Assembly (NCBI GenBank): GCA_031261295.1
Contig: JAISKT010000372.1
Location: 1-42,331 of the forward strand
DNA: 42,331 nt
From: Candidatus Symbiothrix sp.
GTDB lineage: Bacteria; Bacteroidota; Bacteroidia; Bacteroidales; Azobacteroidaceae
Reading direction: 5' to 3'
Part shown: positions 16,068 to 24,934 of the stretch, piece by piece
How the letters are laid out: each line of letters opens with the position of its first letter
Numbering within the stretch: the stretch's first letter is position 1
The notes under the pieces: generated by a model
The model's database searches: none
What the model saw: the letters and a program-made list of their open reading frames with translations, nothing else
Told to the model about the DNA's origin: nothing
Program-made: the position numbers and the translations under genes

Positions 16068-17225
16068 TTATATTTTTATGTAGCACGCATACGTTGGTCC
16101 CACTATGCTCTCCCAATCCGAGGAGCTTTTCGCCAGCGTCATGCTTCTATCGCCGGCGAGCACCAGTTGGGCCAGGTGGAAGTCATTTGTGCCAGTCGCC
16201 AGCCAGACCATTCCGACCCATTGTGCCGGGGCTGTCGAAACGGCGGCCCCCGTAGTCGGTCGTTTGGCTTTTGGGCACGAAGATGGAGCTTTTCCTCCTA
16301 CATAATAAAATTTTACACCACCCTGCGTTATGTAACGGGTCGTACTGGCACCAGCGGGGAGAACCGTAATTGCACTGGTAGCCGTTTTCGAGCCGCTTGT
16401 CGTCGTAACCGTAATCGTAGCAGTACCGCTGGCGACTCCAGTTACCACACCGCTCGCACTAACGGTGGCTACAGCTGTATTGCTTGATTTCCAACTCACT
16501 GTCTTAACAGCGGCAGTGGACGGCGCTACGGTCGCAGTTAGCGTTTTTGTGGCTCCTGCGGCAATCACTGTCGCAGAGGTTGGACTTACAGTTACGCCGG
16601 TAACCGCGATAGTGACAGTGACCGCCTTGGCTGCAGAGGTAATCCCGCCTGCCGATGCAGTAATGTTTGTTGTACCGGAACTCACAGCGGTCACTACGCC
16701 GGTAGATGCATTGACAGTCGCAATCGCTGTGTTACTACTTGCCCAAGTGAGCGTTGCTCCTGTAACTGCCAAAGATGGGGTAACCGTAGCTGCCAGAGTT
16801 TGTGTCGCACCGACACTTGTCATGGTGGTCGGAGTAGTTGTAATAACTACGCTTTCAACTGTAACTACCGCTGGTTCCACTTTATTCCATAATCCTCCGT
16901 CCCATACATACAGACCCGCACCATCGGTCAGTTCGTCGTTCGTATTATACACGATCAAGCCTTGCAAGTCACTGTCAATGATAGAAGCCCTGTTGGTAAA
17001 TACATCCGGAATCTGATCGATTTCATCTATATACACATTCAAAGGAAGTAAGCCAAGATTCGACCCTTCGGGAGTCGTCAAATCCAGTAATGCTCCTTTC
17101 ACAGCATCCGTGTTTCCGCCAATATGTACCTGCGCTTGCAAAATGGCAGGCAAAACCAGCAAAAGGGTGGCAAGGCATGCCACCCAATTTCTTTTTGTTC
17201 TCTGTTTCATGTTCATTTTCTTCAT
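16068..17225 (-). CDS. Secreted protein: shared N-terminal module plus two bacterial Ig-like (Big_2) domains
   Basis: The chosen start (ATG at 17225) overlaps the stop of the upstream gene by one base (TAATG), giving 385 residues. A signal peptide ends at about LPAILQAQ. Then comes an about 90-residue module (VHIGGNTDAVKGALLDL through GLIVYNT to GAGLYVWDGGLWNKV) also found in three other proteins of this window. Two Ig-like Big_2 repeats follow (SSNTAIATVNASTGVVTAVS; SSNTAVATVSASGVVTGVAS). The C-terminal 95 residues (from about TTRYITQGGVKFYYVGG) are unrecognised. It is likely surface-exposed. It is the second gene of the operon led by the structured RNA at 17592-18056. Confidence 0.8.
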   Translation of the reverse strand: MKKMNMKQRTKRNWVACLATLLLVLPAILQAQVHIGGNTDAVKGALLDLTTPEGSNLGLLPLNVYIDEIDQIPDVFTNRASIIDSDLQGLIVYNTNDELTDGAGLYVWDGGLWNKVEPAVVTVESVVITTTPTTMTSVGATQTLAATVTPSLAVTGATLTWASSNTAIATVNASTGVVTAVSSGTTNITASAGGITSAAKAVTVTIAVTGVTVSPTSATVIAAGATKTLTATVAPSTAAVKTVSWKSSNTAVATVSASGVVTGVASGTATITVTTTSGSKTATSAITVLPAGASTTRYITQGGVKFYYVGGKAPSSCPKAKRPTTGAAVSTAPAQWVGMVWLATGTNDFHLAQLVLAGDRSMTLAKSSSDWESIVGPTYACYIKI

Positions 17226-17566
17226 TAAATTTTCTTCCATATAGGTTTCCAGCCACCGGTTTCTCCTGAAACGGGCCCTGTCCAGATATAAATACCTTCC
17301 GATCCTGTCGCGGTATTATAGACAATCAGTCCGACAAGTTTATCGGCTGCATCTTCATCAGTAGAAAACGCTGCTACACTGTTTAGAGTCAAACTGCTTA
17401 CTTTGGGTAATAACAGCCCACCTACATACCCATTCCCATTGTTCAAATCCAGAACAGCACCTTGGATTGGAACATCCGTGTCAGCTCCTCCGATACGCAC
17501 TTGCGCATTCACACTTGCTGCACCCAAAACGATGAGTATCAGCGCTAAAAAAATCATCTTTTTCAT
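17225..17566 (-). CDS. Small secreted protein made of the shared N-terminal module only
   Basis: This 113-residue protein has a signal peptide (MKKMIFLALILIVLGAASVNAQ) followed by the module VRIGGADTD, GAVLDLNNGNG, GGLLLPKVSSLTLN, LVGLIVYNTATG, EGIYIWTG and a C-terminal WKPIWKKI. It is paralogous to the 24935-25261 protein (both have the form AQVxIG...LDL...VYN...G.Y.W.G...WKP). The start at 17566 is preferred to an upstream in-frame ATG at 17632, because it gives a clean signal peptide and the upstream part lies in the structured RNA. Function unknown. Confidence 0.75.
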   Translation of the reverse strand: MKKMIFLALILIVLGAASVNAQVRIGGADTDVPIQGAVLDLNNGNGYVGGLLLPKVSSLTLNSVAAFSTDEDAADKLVGLIVYNTATGSEGIYIWTGPVSGETGGWKPIWKKI

Positions 17567-17591
17567 ATTATTTGTATAATTTAAATTTGTG

Positions 17592-18056
17592 CTTCGAATA
17601 AGGCGCATAGCGCCTGTTTTATAAAAGAGCAAGGCAACCGGTAATTATAAATTTAATAAGAATGAAAAAAATCTTGAGGATTGCCTTACTCTAAGCGATG
17701 GGCGGACGCGTTCAAATAGCTAAAATGAGAGAAAAAACCATTGAACCTCTACGCCCGCCAATTTTCTATGACTTGTTCTGCATGTCTGTAGAATTTATGC
17801 CTCCAAGTCCCTGAGAAGCGGTTATTTAAAATAAAAAAACGTGGGACTTTAACTTTATTTGTTCTAGAGGTTCTGAACTACCCAATCCTACAAATAAGTC
17901 AAGCCCACGGATGAACGTGGACGTTTACTCATTTATTCTTGTAGGATTTGAAATTGTTCAGATTTCTAGAACAAGAATAAAAGCTAACGCTTTTCTTTAA
18001 TGAATTATGTCCTTATAAAATACTTTCTATTTTGTAATAAATTTTTATCGTTTATT
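17592..18056 (-). ncRNA. Structured leader RNA, copy 1 (about 465 nt)
   Basis: This region has no credible CDS but has nested complementary segments that recur in copy 2 with compensating changes. In minus-strand RNA order the helices are: P1 17974-17965 with 17868-17859; P2 TCTGAAC (17962-17956) with GTTCAGA; P3 AATCCTACAA with TTGTAGGATT; P4 CCACG/CGTGG. A nearly invariant hairpin follows (GGACTTG...CAAGTC, near 17810-17770). Next come a GC-rich helix (TTCAA/TTGAA inside GGGCG/CGCCC, 17760-17700), a 12-pair helix (AGAGTAAGGCAA with TTGCCTTGCTCT) and a small hairpin (GGCGC/GCGCC) about 25 bases before the gene. A run of seven Ts follows CCCACG at 17840. Transcript end and role are unknown. 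I do not recognise it as any known RNA class. Confidence 0.75.
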
Positions 18057-18063
18057 TAGTTGG

Positions 18064-18095
18064 CAAAAGTAATATCTTTTTTTGGAATTACCAAA
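18064..18095 (-). promoter_or_regulatory. Promoter of structured RNA copy 1
   Basis: On the minus strand TTTG (18095-18092) is followed after 20 bases by TACTTTTG (18071-18064). The same two elements occur at the same spacing upstream of copy 2. The transcript would begin near 18056. Confidence 0.75.
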
Positions 18096-18262
18096 AAATT
18101 ACCAAAAAATAACTTTTTTTGGGTGTATTCGTGCACCTTTGTTTCGTGTACCCCGCATCCAAAAACAGCCCTTTATCCTAATTCGTAACTCAGAATTTCT
18201 GATTTCTGATATAATTTTACTACTTTTACGCGATTTTTGAAATAGCTAATTGAATTAAAGGT

Positions 18263-19711
18263 GTGAAAGCGCAAAAAACACTGTTTTTTATTATAAGTGT
18301 ACTGCTGTTATTGGGATTTGTCAGCTTAGTTTTTCCAAAAAAAGGAATTACTTTTGGCGACCGGCAACTCTATTTTCCTACCATAGAGGATATTCTTTCG
18401 AAAAAAGACCATTCTTCGACTACGGCTTCCCAACGGATAACGGACTTGGAAGAGGGTTTGTCCATGCAACAAACACAACATGATTCGCTCTATTACGACT
18501 CGCTTTCTTTTTATATCGCTTTCTTCCAAAATCACCCTTCCCGGATGCACCTGCCGGAGGGTAATTGGAACTATTTCGATGATTTGTTTGAAACGTTCGA
18601 TCATTGCAAGGAGCGGAACGAAGTTGTCCATATCCTGCATTACGGCGATTCGCAAATCGAAGGAGACCGCATCACAGGAAACATCCGGCAGAAGTTGCAG
18701 GAAAAATTCGGCGGGATAGGCCCCGGATTGTTGCCGGCTGTCCAAGTCATTCCGTCAACCGCTGTGGGACAAACGGCTTCGGAAAATATCGAACGCTACA
18801 TTATTTCGGGCATGCATCAAAACAAAGCGCCCCACAGACGTTACGGGGCTTTGGGACAGGTGGGAATGACGGCCGGCGAGAGTTATATTTCGGTAAGCGC
18901 CCGGAACTGGAAAACGACAGCCGAAAAGGTAAAGGAATTTCAAAAAATCAGATTGTTCGTGGGACGTCCGAGCGCCAATTTTAAGGCGAATCTGTCTGTT
19001 CCCAACCAGGCTGTTTTGAAGAGAACGATCAGCGATAAAAAAGAACCGGTGGAAGTATTGTCCTGGACGCTGGACGAACCGGTTAAGAAATTTTCCTTAC
19101 GGATAATCGGCTCGGGGGAAATATACGGCATTGCTGCAGATGGAACGTACGGCATTGCGATGGATAATATCCCTTTCCGGGGAAGTTCCGGAACATTTTT
19201 CAACAGCATGGATTCCACGGTATTAAGTTCCATGCTTGCGTATTTGAATACGAAATTGGTCTTGCTGGAGTTTGGTGGAAATACCATACCCGGTATCAAA
19301 AACGATAAAATAATCGAAAGTTATAAAAACAAAATGTCTGAACAAATCGCCTATTTCAGGCGGCTGTGCCCGGAAGCTAAAATCATCCTGATCGGGCCGG
19401 CGGACATGTCCACCAAAGTCAACGGCAAATTGCAGACACATCCCCGGTTGGAAAAAGTAGTGGAAGCCTTGAAAGAAGCGGCCTTGGAGAATGGAGCGGC
19501 TTTTTGGAATATGTACGAGGTGATGGGCGGGAAAAATTCCATGATCGATTGGGTGAAAAATTCGCCTTCTTTAGCGGCGCCGGATTACATCCATTTCAGT
19601 ACAAAAGGCGCGGAACGGATCGCGGATCTGTTTTATGAATCCCTGTTGGTTTATTACGACTACTACAATTTTAAGAAAGAACACGGTAACAATGAAAAAA
19701 TGAAAGAATGA
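18263..19711 (+). CDS. SGNH/GDSL-fold hydrolase or acetyltransferase, membrane-anchored, first gene of O-acylation cluster
   Basis: The 482-residue protein starts with GTG (AAAGG lies just upstream) and has one N-terminal membrane segment (TLFFIISVLLLLGFVSLVF). The SGNH catalytic Ser block is ILHYGDSQIEGDR (Ser130), the third block is LLEFGGNTIPG, and the C-terminal Asp-His pair is in APDYIHFSTKGAERIAD. With an MBOAT partner downstream it is probably the periplasmic enzyme passing acyl groups to a cell-surface glycan, like AlgJ or AlgX. This role is inferred from context. Its stop overlaps the next start (ATGA). Confidence 0.75.
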   Translation: MKAQKTLFFIISVLLLLGFVSLVFPKKGITFGDRQLYFPTIEDILSKKDHSSTTASQRITDLEEGLSMQQTQHDSLYYDSLSFYIAFFQNHPSRMHLPEGNWNYFDDLFETFDHCKERNEVVHILHYGDSQIEGDRITGNIRQKLQEKFGGIGPGLLPAVQVIPSTAVGQTASENIERYIISGMHQNKAPHRRYGALGQVGMTAGESYISVSARNWKTTAEKVKEFQKIRLFVGRPSANFKANLSVPNQAVLKRTISDKKEPVEVLSWTLDEPVKKFSLRIIGSGEIYGIAADGTYGIAMDNIPFRGSSGTFFNSMDSTVLSSMLAYLNTKLVLLEFGGNTIPGIKNDKIIESYKNKMSEQIAYFRRLCPEAKIILIGPADMSTKVNGKLQTHPRLEKVVEALKEAALENGAAFWNMYEVMGGKNSMIDWVKNSPSLAAPDYIHFSTKGAERIADLFYESLLVYYDYYNFKKEHGNNEKMKE

Positions 19712-21009
19712 AAAAAATGAAAGAAATAAAAGAAATAAAAGGAATACAAAAATATATATTGATTCTGTTTTTGCTTGGCCTCTGTATTCAACTGCCGGCG
19801 CAACGCTCGAAAAGCGATTTGCAGGAGGTAAATATCCGGGAATATGATTTTTTAGACTATGCCTACAAAGATATTCAAGTGCCCGGTGGAGATTCTACCC
19901 GCTTGAACCGGTTTTTCCAAAAAGTGGACACCTTGCTCCGGAAAGGGGAGGGGAGAATCAATATCTTGCATATCGGCGGCTCCCATGTGCAGGCGGATAT
20001 GTTTTCGCACCAGGTTCGCCAAAATCTGGATGCCATCAATCAGGATTTCCGGACGCCGCGCGGATTTATTTTCCCTTTTTCCGTGGCGAAAACCAATAAT
20101 CCGACCAACTATAAGGTAACTTATTCGGGCGAATGGGGTGCGGTGCGGAATGTGCAGCGAAACCGGAATATCCCCTTGGGAATGGGTGGAATAGCGGTTT
20201 ACACCCGTGATACGCACGCCCAAATCAACATATCGCTCAATGCGGATCAAATGATGCGGTGGGATTTTAATCAACTCCGGCTATTGGGCCACGTGATGGA
20301 TGGAAGTAGTGATATGGTCATTCCCGTCCTGCATTATACTAATGATTTGATTGAAGGAAAATTGGATTTGATCAGTAACACCTACCTCTTTGAATTGCCC
20401 GCGCCGGATGATTCTTTCAGTGTGGGATTTGTACAAAAAGACACGGTTCCCCATACGTTTGTGGTCAATGGATTTATTCCGGAGAAAGAAACGCCCGGCA
20501 TTGTATATCATGCGATTGGGGTAAATGGCGCTGCGGTTCCTTCTTATTTGAATAGTGAACATTTTGAAGAGGAACTTCCGTTATTGAATCCCGACCTGAT
20601 TATTTTTGCTATCGGAATCAATGATGCGGCGGCCGGTGATTTCACAGAAGATTCGTTTCGCCGGGATTACGATGCTTTGATTGAAAAAATCGAACGGGTC
20701 AACCCCGGTTGCGCTTATATTTTTATTACAAATAACGACTCGTTTCGGAAGGTTTCGCGAAGGAAATACGCTGTCAACCGGAATGGACTTATCGCCCGGG
20801 ACGCTTTTTATAAGTTGGCTCAAAATCATCAGGGAGGCGTCTGGGATTTGTTTTCCCTCATGGGCGGCTTAAGTTCCATGAAGCAATGGCAGGATGACGG
20901 TTTGGCTCAAGCGGATAAAGTCCATTTCAAGAAAGACGGCTACCTCCTGATTGGGGATTTATTTTACAATGCACTGATTGATTACTATAAACAGATTGAT
21001 TTTGAATAA
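19708..21009 (+). CDS. Second SGNH-fold periplasmic protein of the O-acylation cluster
   Basis: This 433-residue protein has a signal peptide (YILILFLLGLCIQLPAQ). SGNH blocks are ILHIGGSHVQADM (Ser92, in the GGSH form), FAIGINDAAAGDF (block III Asn) and DKVHFKKDGYLLIGDLF (Asp-His). It is related in layout to the preceding gene. The first residues (MKKMKEIKEIKGI) come from a 9-base ATGAAAGAA-type repeat that also runs through the end of the upstream gene, so the true start may be any of the first ATGs. It is followed 5 bases later by the MBOAT gene. Confidence 0.75.
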   Translation: MKKMKEIKEIKGIQKYILILFLLGLCIQLPAQRSKSDLQEVNIREYDFLDYAYKDIQVPGGDSTRLNRFFQKVDTLLRKGEGRINILHIGGSHVQADMFSHQVRQNLDAINQDFRTPRGFIFPFSVAKTNNPTNYKVTYSGEWGAVRNVQRNRNIPLGMGGIAVYTRDTHAQINISLNADQMMRWDFNQLRLLGHVMDGSSDMVIPVLHYTNDLIEGKLDLISNTYLFELPAPDDSFSVGFVQKDTVPHTFVVNGFIPEKETPGIVYHAIGVNGAAVPSYLNSEHFEEELPLLNPDLIIFAIGINDAAAGDFTEDSFRRDYDALIEKIERVNPGCAYIFITNNDSFRKVSRRKYAVNRNGLIARDAFYKLAQNHQGGVWDLFSLMGGLSSMKQWQDDGLAQADKVHFKKDGYLLIGDLFYNALIDYYKQIDFE

Positions 21010-21014
21010 AATAC

Positions 21015-22862
21015 ATGATATTTGATTTTCTGAAAACGCTATTTGCTTTTGATGCTAACTCGCCGCTCTTGTTTACCCAGTTTTATTTCTGGGCGTTCTT
21101 TGCATTGGTGTTTGCCGGATTTGCCAAGTTGCAAAACAAGATATGGATGCGAAATGCCTTCCTTTGTTTCGTCAGCCTTTTCTTTTATTACAAAACCAGC
21201 GGTCTATTCGTCTTAATCCTGATCGTTACTACCGTATTTAATTTTTACCAGGCCAAATTCATTGACACTTCCGGTACGGAAAAGAAGCGGCGGCTGTATT
21301 TGTTTCTCGGATTATTGGGTAACTTGTTCTTTCTCTGTTATTTCAAATACGCCTATTTCCTTACGGATGTTATCAATAATGTTTTTGGAATCCATTTGCG
21401 GGTGTTCAACGCCTTTGCCTGGATGGGCAACCTGTTCAGCAAAGGACAACCGTTTAATGTATCAAGTATTTTATTACCCGTAGGAATTTCTTTTTATACG
21501 TTCCAGAATATCAGTTACTTGATGGATATCTTCCGGAAGCGGATCAAGCCGGTGGAAGAAATCCTCAATTTCGGTTTTTACGTCAGTTTTTTCCCGCAAT
21601 TGGTGGCCGGGCCTATTGTCCGCGCCAATGAATTTGTCCCCCAGATATACAAGAAATATTACTTGGGAAGAAAACAGTTCGGGTTGGCTATTTTCTGGAT
21701 AATAAACGGATTGGCTAAGAAAATTATTTTAAGCGATTACATTGCCGTCAATTTTGTGGACCGGGTGTTTGAAAATCCGACCATGTTTTCCGGTTTTGAA
21801 AACCTCGTGGCCTTATTCGGTTATTCCTTGCAGGTTTACGCCGATTTTTCGGGATATACCGACATCGCTATCGGTGTCGCCATGTTGATGGGCTTTTATC
21901 TTCCCAAAAACTTCAATTCCCCGTACAAAGCCACCAATCCGGGCAATTTCTGGAAACGCTGGCATATCTCGCTTTCCAAGTGGTTGCAAGACTATTTGTA
22001 CATTCCCATGGGCGGCAACCGGAATGCCACATTTGCCACTTATTTCCTGATAATCACCATTTCGCTTATCGCGTTGATTCTTTCCGGCAGCATTTGGGTC
22101 GGCGTGTTATTGTTGCTAATATTGGGAAGTCTTTGTTTTATCGCCTGTAAATATCCCGAGCGGAAGAAAAAGATAAATACCAACCTGAACCTGATGAATA
22201 CAATGCTTATCGGAGGCCTCTGGCACGGAGCCAGTTGGAATTTCATGATTTGGGGCGGACTCAACGGATTGGGCATTCTGGTCTATAAGTTTTGGAAAGA
22301 TTGGGATGTGTATATACGGACACAAGCGCTGCTGCTGTTTATCACTATTTGCTTGATACTGAATTGCATCTTCCCGCTGCCGGTCTTCCGGATACTATTG
22401 GTTTGGATTTGCATTGTCCTGACCGGAACTGCCGTCCGCCTGTTATACAACATTTTGGATGGCAAACGTTCGTTCAAGTATTTGGAAATGTGTTGGGCTG
22501 TCTTTCAAACCTTTGTCTTTATTTCATTTACCCGTTTGTTTTTCCGTTCCGGTTCCAACCTGGATCCTGCCGAAGCCAACCAGACGGCATGGGATACGGC
22601 GCAAAGTATGGTGGCGCAAATAGGGGGCAAATGGGATTTTTCCCAGATCGGGCAGATGGTTTATGAATACCGGTACGTATTTTCGTTGTTGATTATCGGG
22701 ATGTTGATTCATTGGTTGCCGGAAAACTTCAAACGCCGCTACCGGCTGGGTTTTGCCAAATTACCCTTGACCCTAATGGCGCTAGTCGTAGTGGTTGCGG
22801 TTTTTATTATTTACCAATTTATCACGGCCGACCTTCAATCGTTTATTTATTTCCAATTTTAA
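21015..22862 (+). CDS. MBOAT-family O-acyltransferase (AlgI/DltB type)
   Basis: This 615-residue polytopic membrane protein has the MBOAT/AlgI signature: FFPQLVAGPIVRANEFVPQI, YADFSGYTDIAIGVAMLMG, NFWKRWHISLSKWLQDYLYI and the catalytic GGLWHGASWNFMIWGGLNG (His404). Such proteins move acyl, usually acetyl, groups across the inner membrane for polysaccharide modification. It is longer than AlgI (about 520) because of extra C-terminal membrane helices. Together with the two SGNH proteins it forms a complete surface-glycan O-acylation module. The glycan itself is not encoded here. Confidence 0.9.
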   Translation: MIFDFLKTLFAFDANSPLLFTQFYFWAFFALVFAGFAKLQNKIWMRNAFLCFVSLFFYYKTSGLFVLILIVTTVFNFYQAKFIDTSGTEKKRRLYLFLGLLGNLFFLCYFKYAYFLTDVINNVFGIHLRVFNAFAWMGNLFSKGQPFNVSSILLPVGISFYTFQNISYLMDIFRKRIKPVEEILNFGFYVSFFPQLVAGPIVRANEFVPQIYKKYYLGRKQFGLAIFWIINGLAKKIILSDYIAVNFVDRVFENPTMFSGFENLVALFGYSLQVYADFSGYTDIAIGVAMLMGFYLPKNFNSPYKATNPGNFWKRWHISLSKWLQDYLYIPMGGNRNATFATYFLIITISLIALILSGSIWVGVLLLLILGSLCFIACKYPERKKKINTNLNLMNTMLIGGLWHGASWNFMIWGGLNGLGILVYKFWKDWDVYIRTQALLLFITICLILNCIFPLPVFRILLVWICIVLTGTAVRLLYNILDGKRSFKYLEMCWAVFQTFVFISFTRLFFRSGSNLDPAEANQTAWDTAQSMVAQIGGKWDFSQIGQMVYEYRYVFSLLIIGMLIHWLPENFKRRYRLGFAKLPLTLMALVVVVAVFIIYQFITADLQSFIYFQF

Positions 22863-22953
22863 GAAATTATCATTTAGGTAATCTGTGTTAATATTATTCA
22901 TCATTTAAAATTAAATATCAAAAAATAGAGGGGAAGATGAATATATTGCAAAC

Positions 22954-22986
22954 AAACCTTCCAAGTCTTTAAGACTTGGAAGGTTT
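22954..22986. terminator. Perfect 33-base palindrome between convergent operons
   Basis: Two 16-base arms (AAACCTTCCAAGTCTT and its reverse complement) flank a single T. The element lies 92 bases after the MBOAT stop and 140 bases beyond the end of the convergent secreted-protein gene, so it may stop transcription from both sides. No long T-run follows, so it may rather be a dispersed palindromic repeat. Confidence 0.55.
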
Positions 22987-23025
22987 ATTAAGAAACGCAA
23001 CCCTACCTTTTTCGCCTGAATCAAA

Positions 23026-23042
23026 GGTTGAGCGCCTCAACC
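23026..23042. other. Short hairpin GGTTGAG-CGC-CTCAACC
   Basis: A 7-pair stem with a 3-base loop lies 84 bases beyond the end of the FISUMP-type gene. On the minus strand it is followed by TTTGATT, so it could be a weak terminator. Evidence is limited to the hairpin. Confidence 0.3.
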
Positions 23043-23126
23043 CTAATTCCTAACGGCCAAAGACCGAGCGGTTCAAGGGCCGGTAAAGCGCTCGTTTTCA
23101 AATTGACAAATGGTCAAATTGATGAA

Positions 23127-24926
23127 TTAATCATTTCTAGCGCAACGCACGCTATAAAAAGACGCCTTACTCCCATTATGCCTACCTAATCCCGATTCAC
23201 CCGAATAAAAATTACGGTTCATGCCGGTGTTCACCGCAACAGAACTACTCGTATGAAAGTATGCTTGCGAGCCGTAAACAGTGCTGGAGCCTGAGCTATA
23301 GTATCCCACCAAAAGCACGTCGAAACCGCCATCGGCGCTAGAGAAGCTACTACCATAGGTAGCCGTACCGTTCACGGCAGTCGTGCTTTTCATCTGGCGA
23401 CCCCAATAAGTCAAGTTTGTATTGCCTGTGTTCGGGCGGGTTCCCGTTGAACCGGTGTAGTCATAACCGGCTGCTCCGGAATAAGCAGTTTCTTGATTGG
23501 CGTATGGCTTGGGGTTAGAAGCAATTTCTTTTTCTAATTGTCCCCATTCATAATCACTTGGTAAATGCCAACCGGTCGGACAAATACCCTGACGGGTAGA
23601 AGTGGTTCCACTGAATGCATCGCTCGCTTCCGTTGCAGAAGTCCCGATATTAGCAGCAGCCCAGGTATAAATCAAACCATAAGTAGGATTGTTAATATAA
23701 ACAGTCGAACTGGCATTCGGAAAATACAAGTAAGCTGCATTGTTATGACCCTGATTACCTGCTGCTGTGATGTTTTGTTTTGTAGCCCCTTGCATCGTAT
23801 AAGTCGAACGCAAGTTCTGCGTCATCCAACAACCGGCATCGCCAAATTGGTGTGCATAGTAGAAATTTCCTTCTGCATCCGTAACAGAAGTACAGCAATC
23901 AGCATTCTTTATTGTCACTGTCCGTGATACGGTATATACTGCAGTCGGGCAAGCGCCGGTACTCGTTGCCACAATCGTAGCGGTAATAATCACTTGGATA
24001 CCGGTGGCATCAATATTTGTATTGCCAATCAAATTGGCCGGATTGTATTTTACCGTTACCTTATTGCTTGCCGGAGTAGTACTGGTAGTAGCCGGCGTAA
24101 ATGTTTCCACCGCATTTTCCGGATTGGTATAACTCCATGTGACCGAGGTAATCGTAAATCCGCTACCTACCGTTCCGCTCAAGGCATACTCATACATCTT
24201 TGTAAAATCAGCTTGTACCCGGGTATTCCAATCCGGATCGGTGTCACTGCTGCGTTTGATGTCAAAACAATTTTCACCACCTACCTTAAAACTGCTGTCT
24301 GTATTCAAATTAACAGTCACTGTTTTTGTGCTTTCAGCGATAGGAGTTCCGCTGATATTACCGTTCACCGTAATCACAGCCGATTGTCCGACAGCCGCTG
24401 CTGTAATCCCGTAATAATAACAGTTATCCACTGAATTGTAAGTCAAAGTACCGTTATAAGCAGCGCCTGCGAGTGTCGCCGTTACGTTGCTTACGGCCAA
24501 ACTTATCCATTGTGCGGTTGACCAACCGGTAGGTTTTGTCAATTTGAAAGTGACACTTCCACAAAAGGACGTACCGCTTCCTACCGTTTCGATAGTTACC
24601 GCCGGCAATTCCGCTTGTACTATCGACCATTTACTTCCGTCCCAAACAAATACACCGGGGCCGCCCAAGTTGGCGCCGGTATTGTAAACCACCATCCCTT
24701 TGGCATGAGTTGGGTCGCCTCCATCCAACTGAAAATCAGTGGCTGTACTCGACAATGACACTCTCGGCAAAAGCAATCCCTTATTGGAATTCAAATCCAA
24801 ACCGGCGCCGGTACGGGGAGCCTGGTCGGCTCCAATTACCACTTGCGCCAAACCAACTGCTGTCCCCAAACTCAGGAACAACCCCATTACAATGACTATT
24901 CTTTTCATTTCTTTCATTCTTTTCAT
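23127..24926 (-). CDS. Secreted FISUMP-domain protein with shared N-terminal module
   Basis: From ATG 24926 the protein has 599 residues, with a signal peptide ending near GTAVGLAQ. The shared module follows (VVIGADQAPRTGAGLDLN, GMVVYNT, GVFVWDGSKW). The middle region is rich in Thr, Ser and Val and looks like beta-sandwich repeats. The C-terminal about 240 residues are the Fibrobacter succinogenes major paralogous (FISUMP) domain: VTDAEGNFYYAHQFGDAGCW, MTQNLR, GICPTGWHLPSDYEWGQLE and a final FYSVRCARND. A surface role is inferred and the ligand is unknown. Upstream in-frame ATG 24959 would overlap the preceding gene, so 24926 (8 bases after that stop) is preferred. Confidence 0.8.
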   Translation of the reverse strand: MKRMKEMKRIVIVMGLFLSLGTAVGLAQVVIGADQAPRTGAGLDLNSNKGLLLPRVSLSSTATDFQLDGGDPTHAKGMVVYNTGANLGGPGVFVWDGSKWSIVQAELPAVTIETVGSGTSFCGSVTFKLTKPTGWSTAQWISLAVSNVTATLAGAAYNGTLTYNSVDNCYYYGITAAAVGQSAVITVNGNISGTPIAESTKTVTVNLNTDSSFKVGGENCFDIKRSSDTDPDWNTRVQADFTKMYEYALSGTVGSGFTITSVTWSYTNPENAVETFTPATTSTTPASNKVTVKYNPANLIGNTNIDATGIQVIITATIVATSTGACPTAVYTVSRTVTIKNADCCTSVTDAEGNFYYAHQFGDAGCWMTQNLRSTYTMQGATKQNITAAGNQGHNNAAYLYFPNASSTVYINNPTYGLIYTWAAANIGTSATEASDAFSGTTSTRQGICPTGWHLPSDYEWGQLEKEIASNPKPYANQETAYSGAAGYDYTGSTGTRPNTGNTNLTYWGRQMKSTTAVNGTATYGSSFSSADGGFDVLLVGYYSSGSSTVYGSQAYFHTSSSVAVNTGMNRNFYSGESGLGRHNGSKASFYSVRCARND

Positions 24927-24934
24927 TTTTTTAA

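Noticed and set aside
17592-18056. Retron, diversity-generating retroelement or self-cleaving ribozyme RNA
   Set aside because: No reverse transcriptase gene or template/variable repeat pair is present, and no hammerhead core was found. The position upstream of secreted-protein genes fits a leader better.
17567-18070. Invertible promoter flanked by inverted repeats, as in Bacteroides phase variation
   Set aside because: The inverted segments are nested in several layers and change in a compensating way between copies, which fits RNA helices. The promoter also lies outside them, and no invertase gene is nearby.
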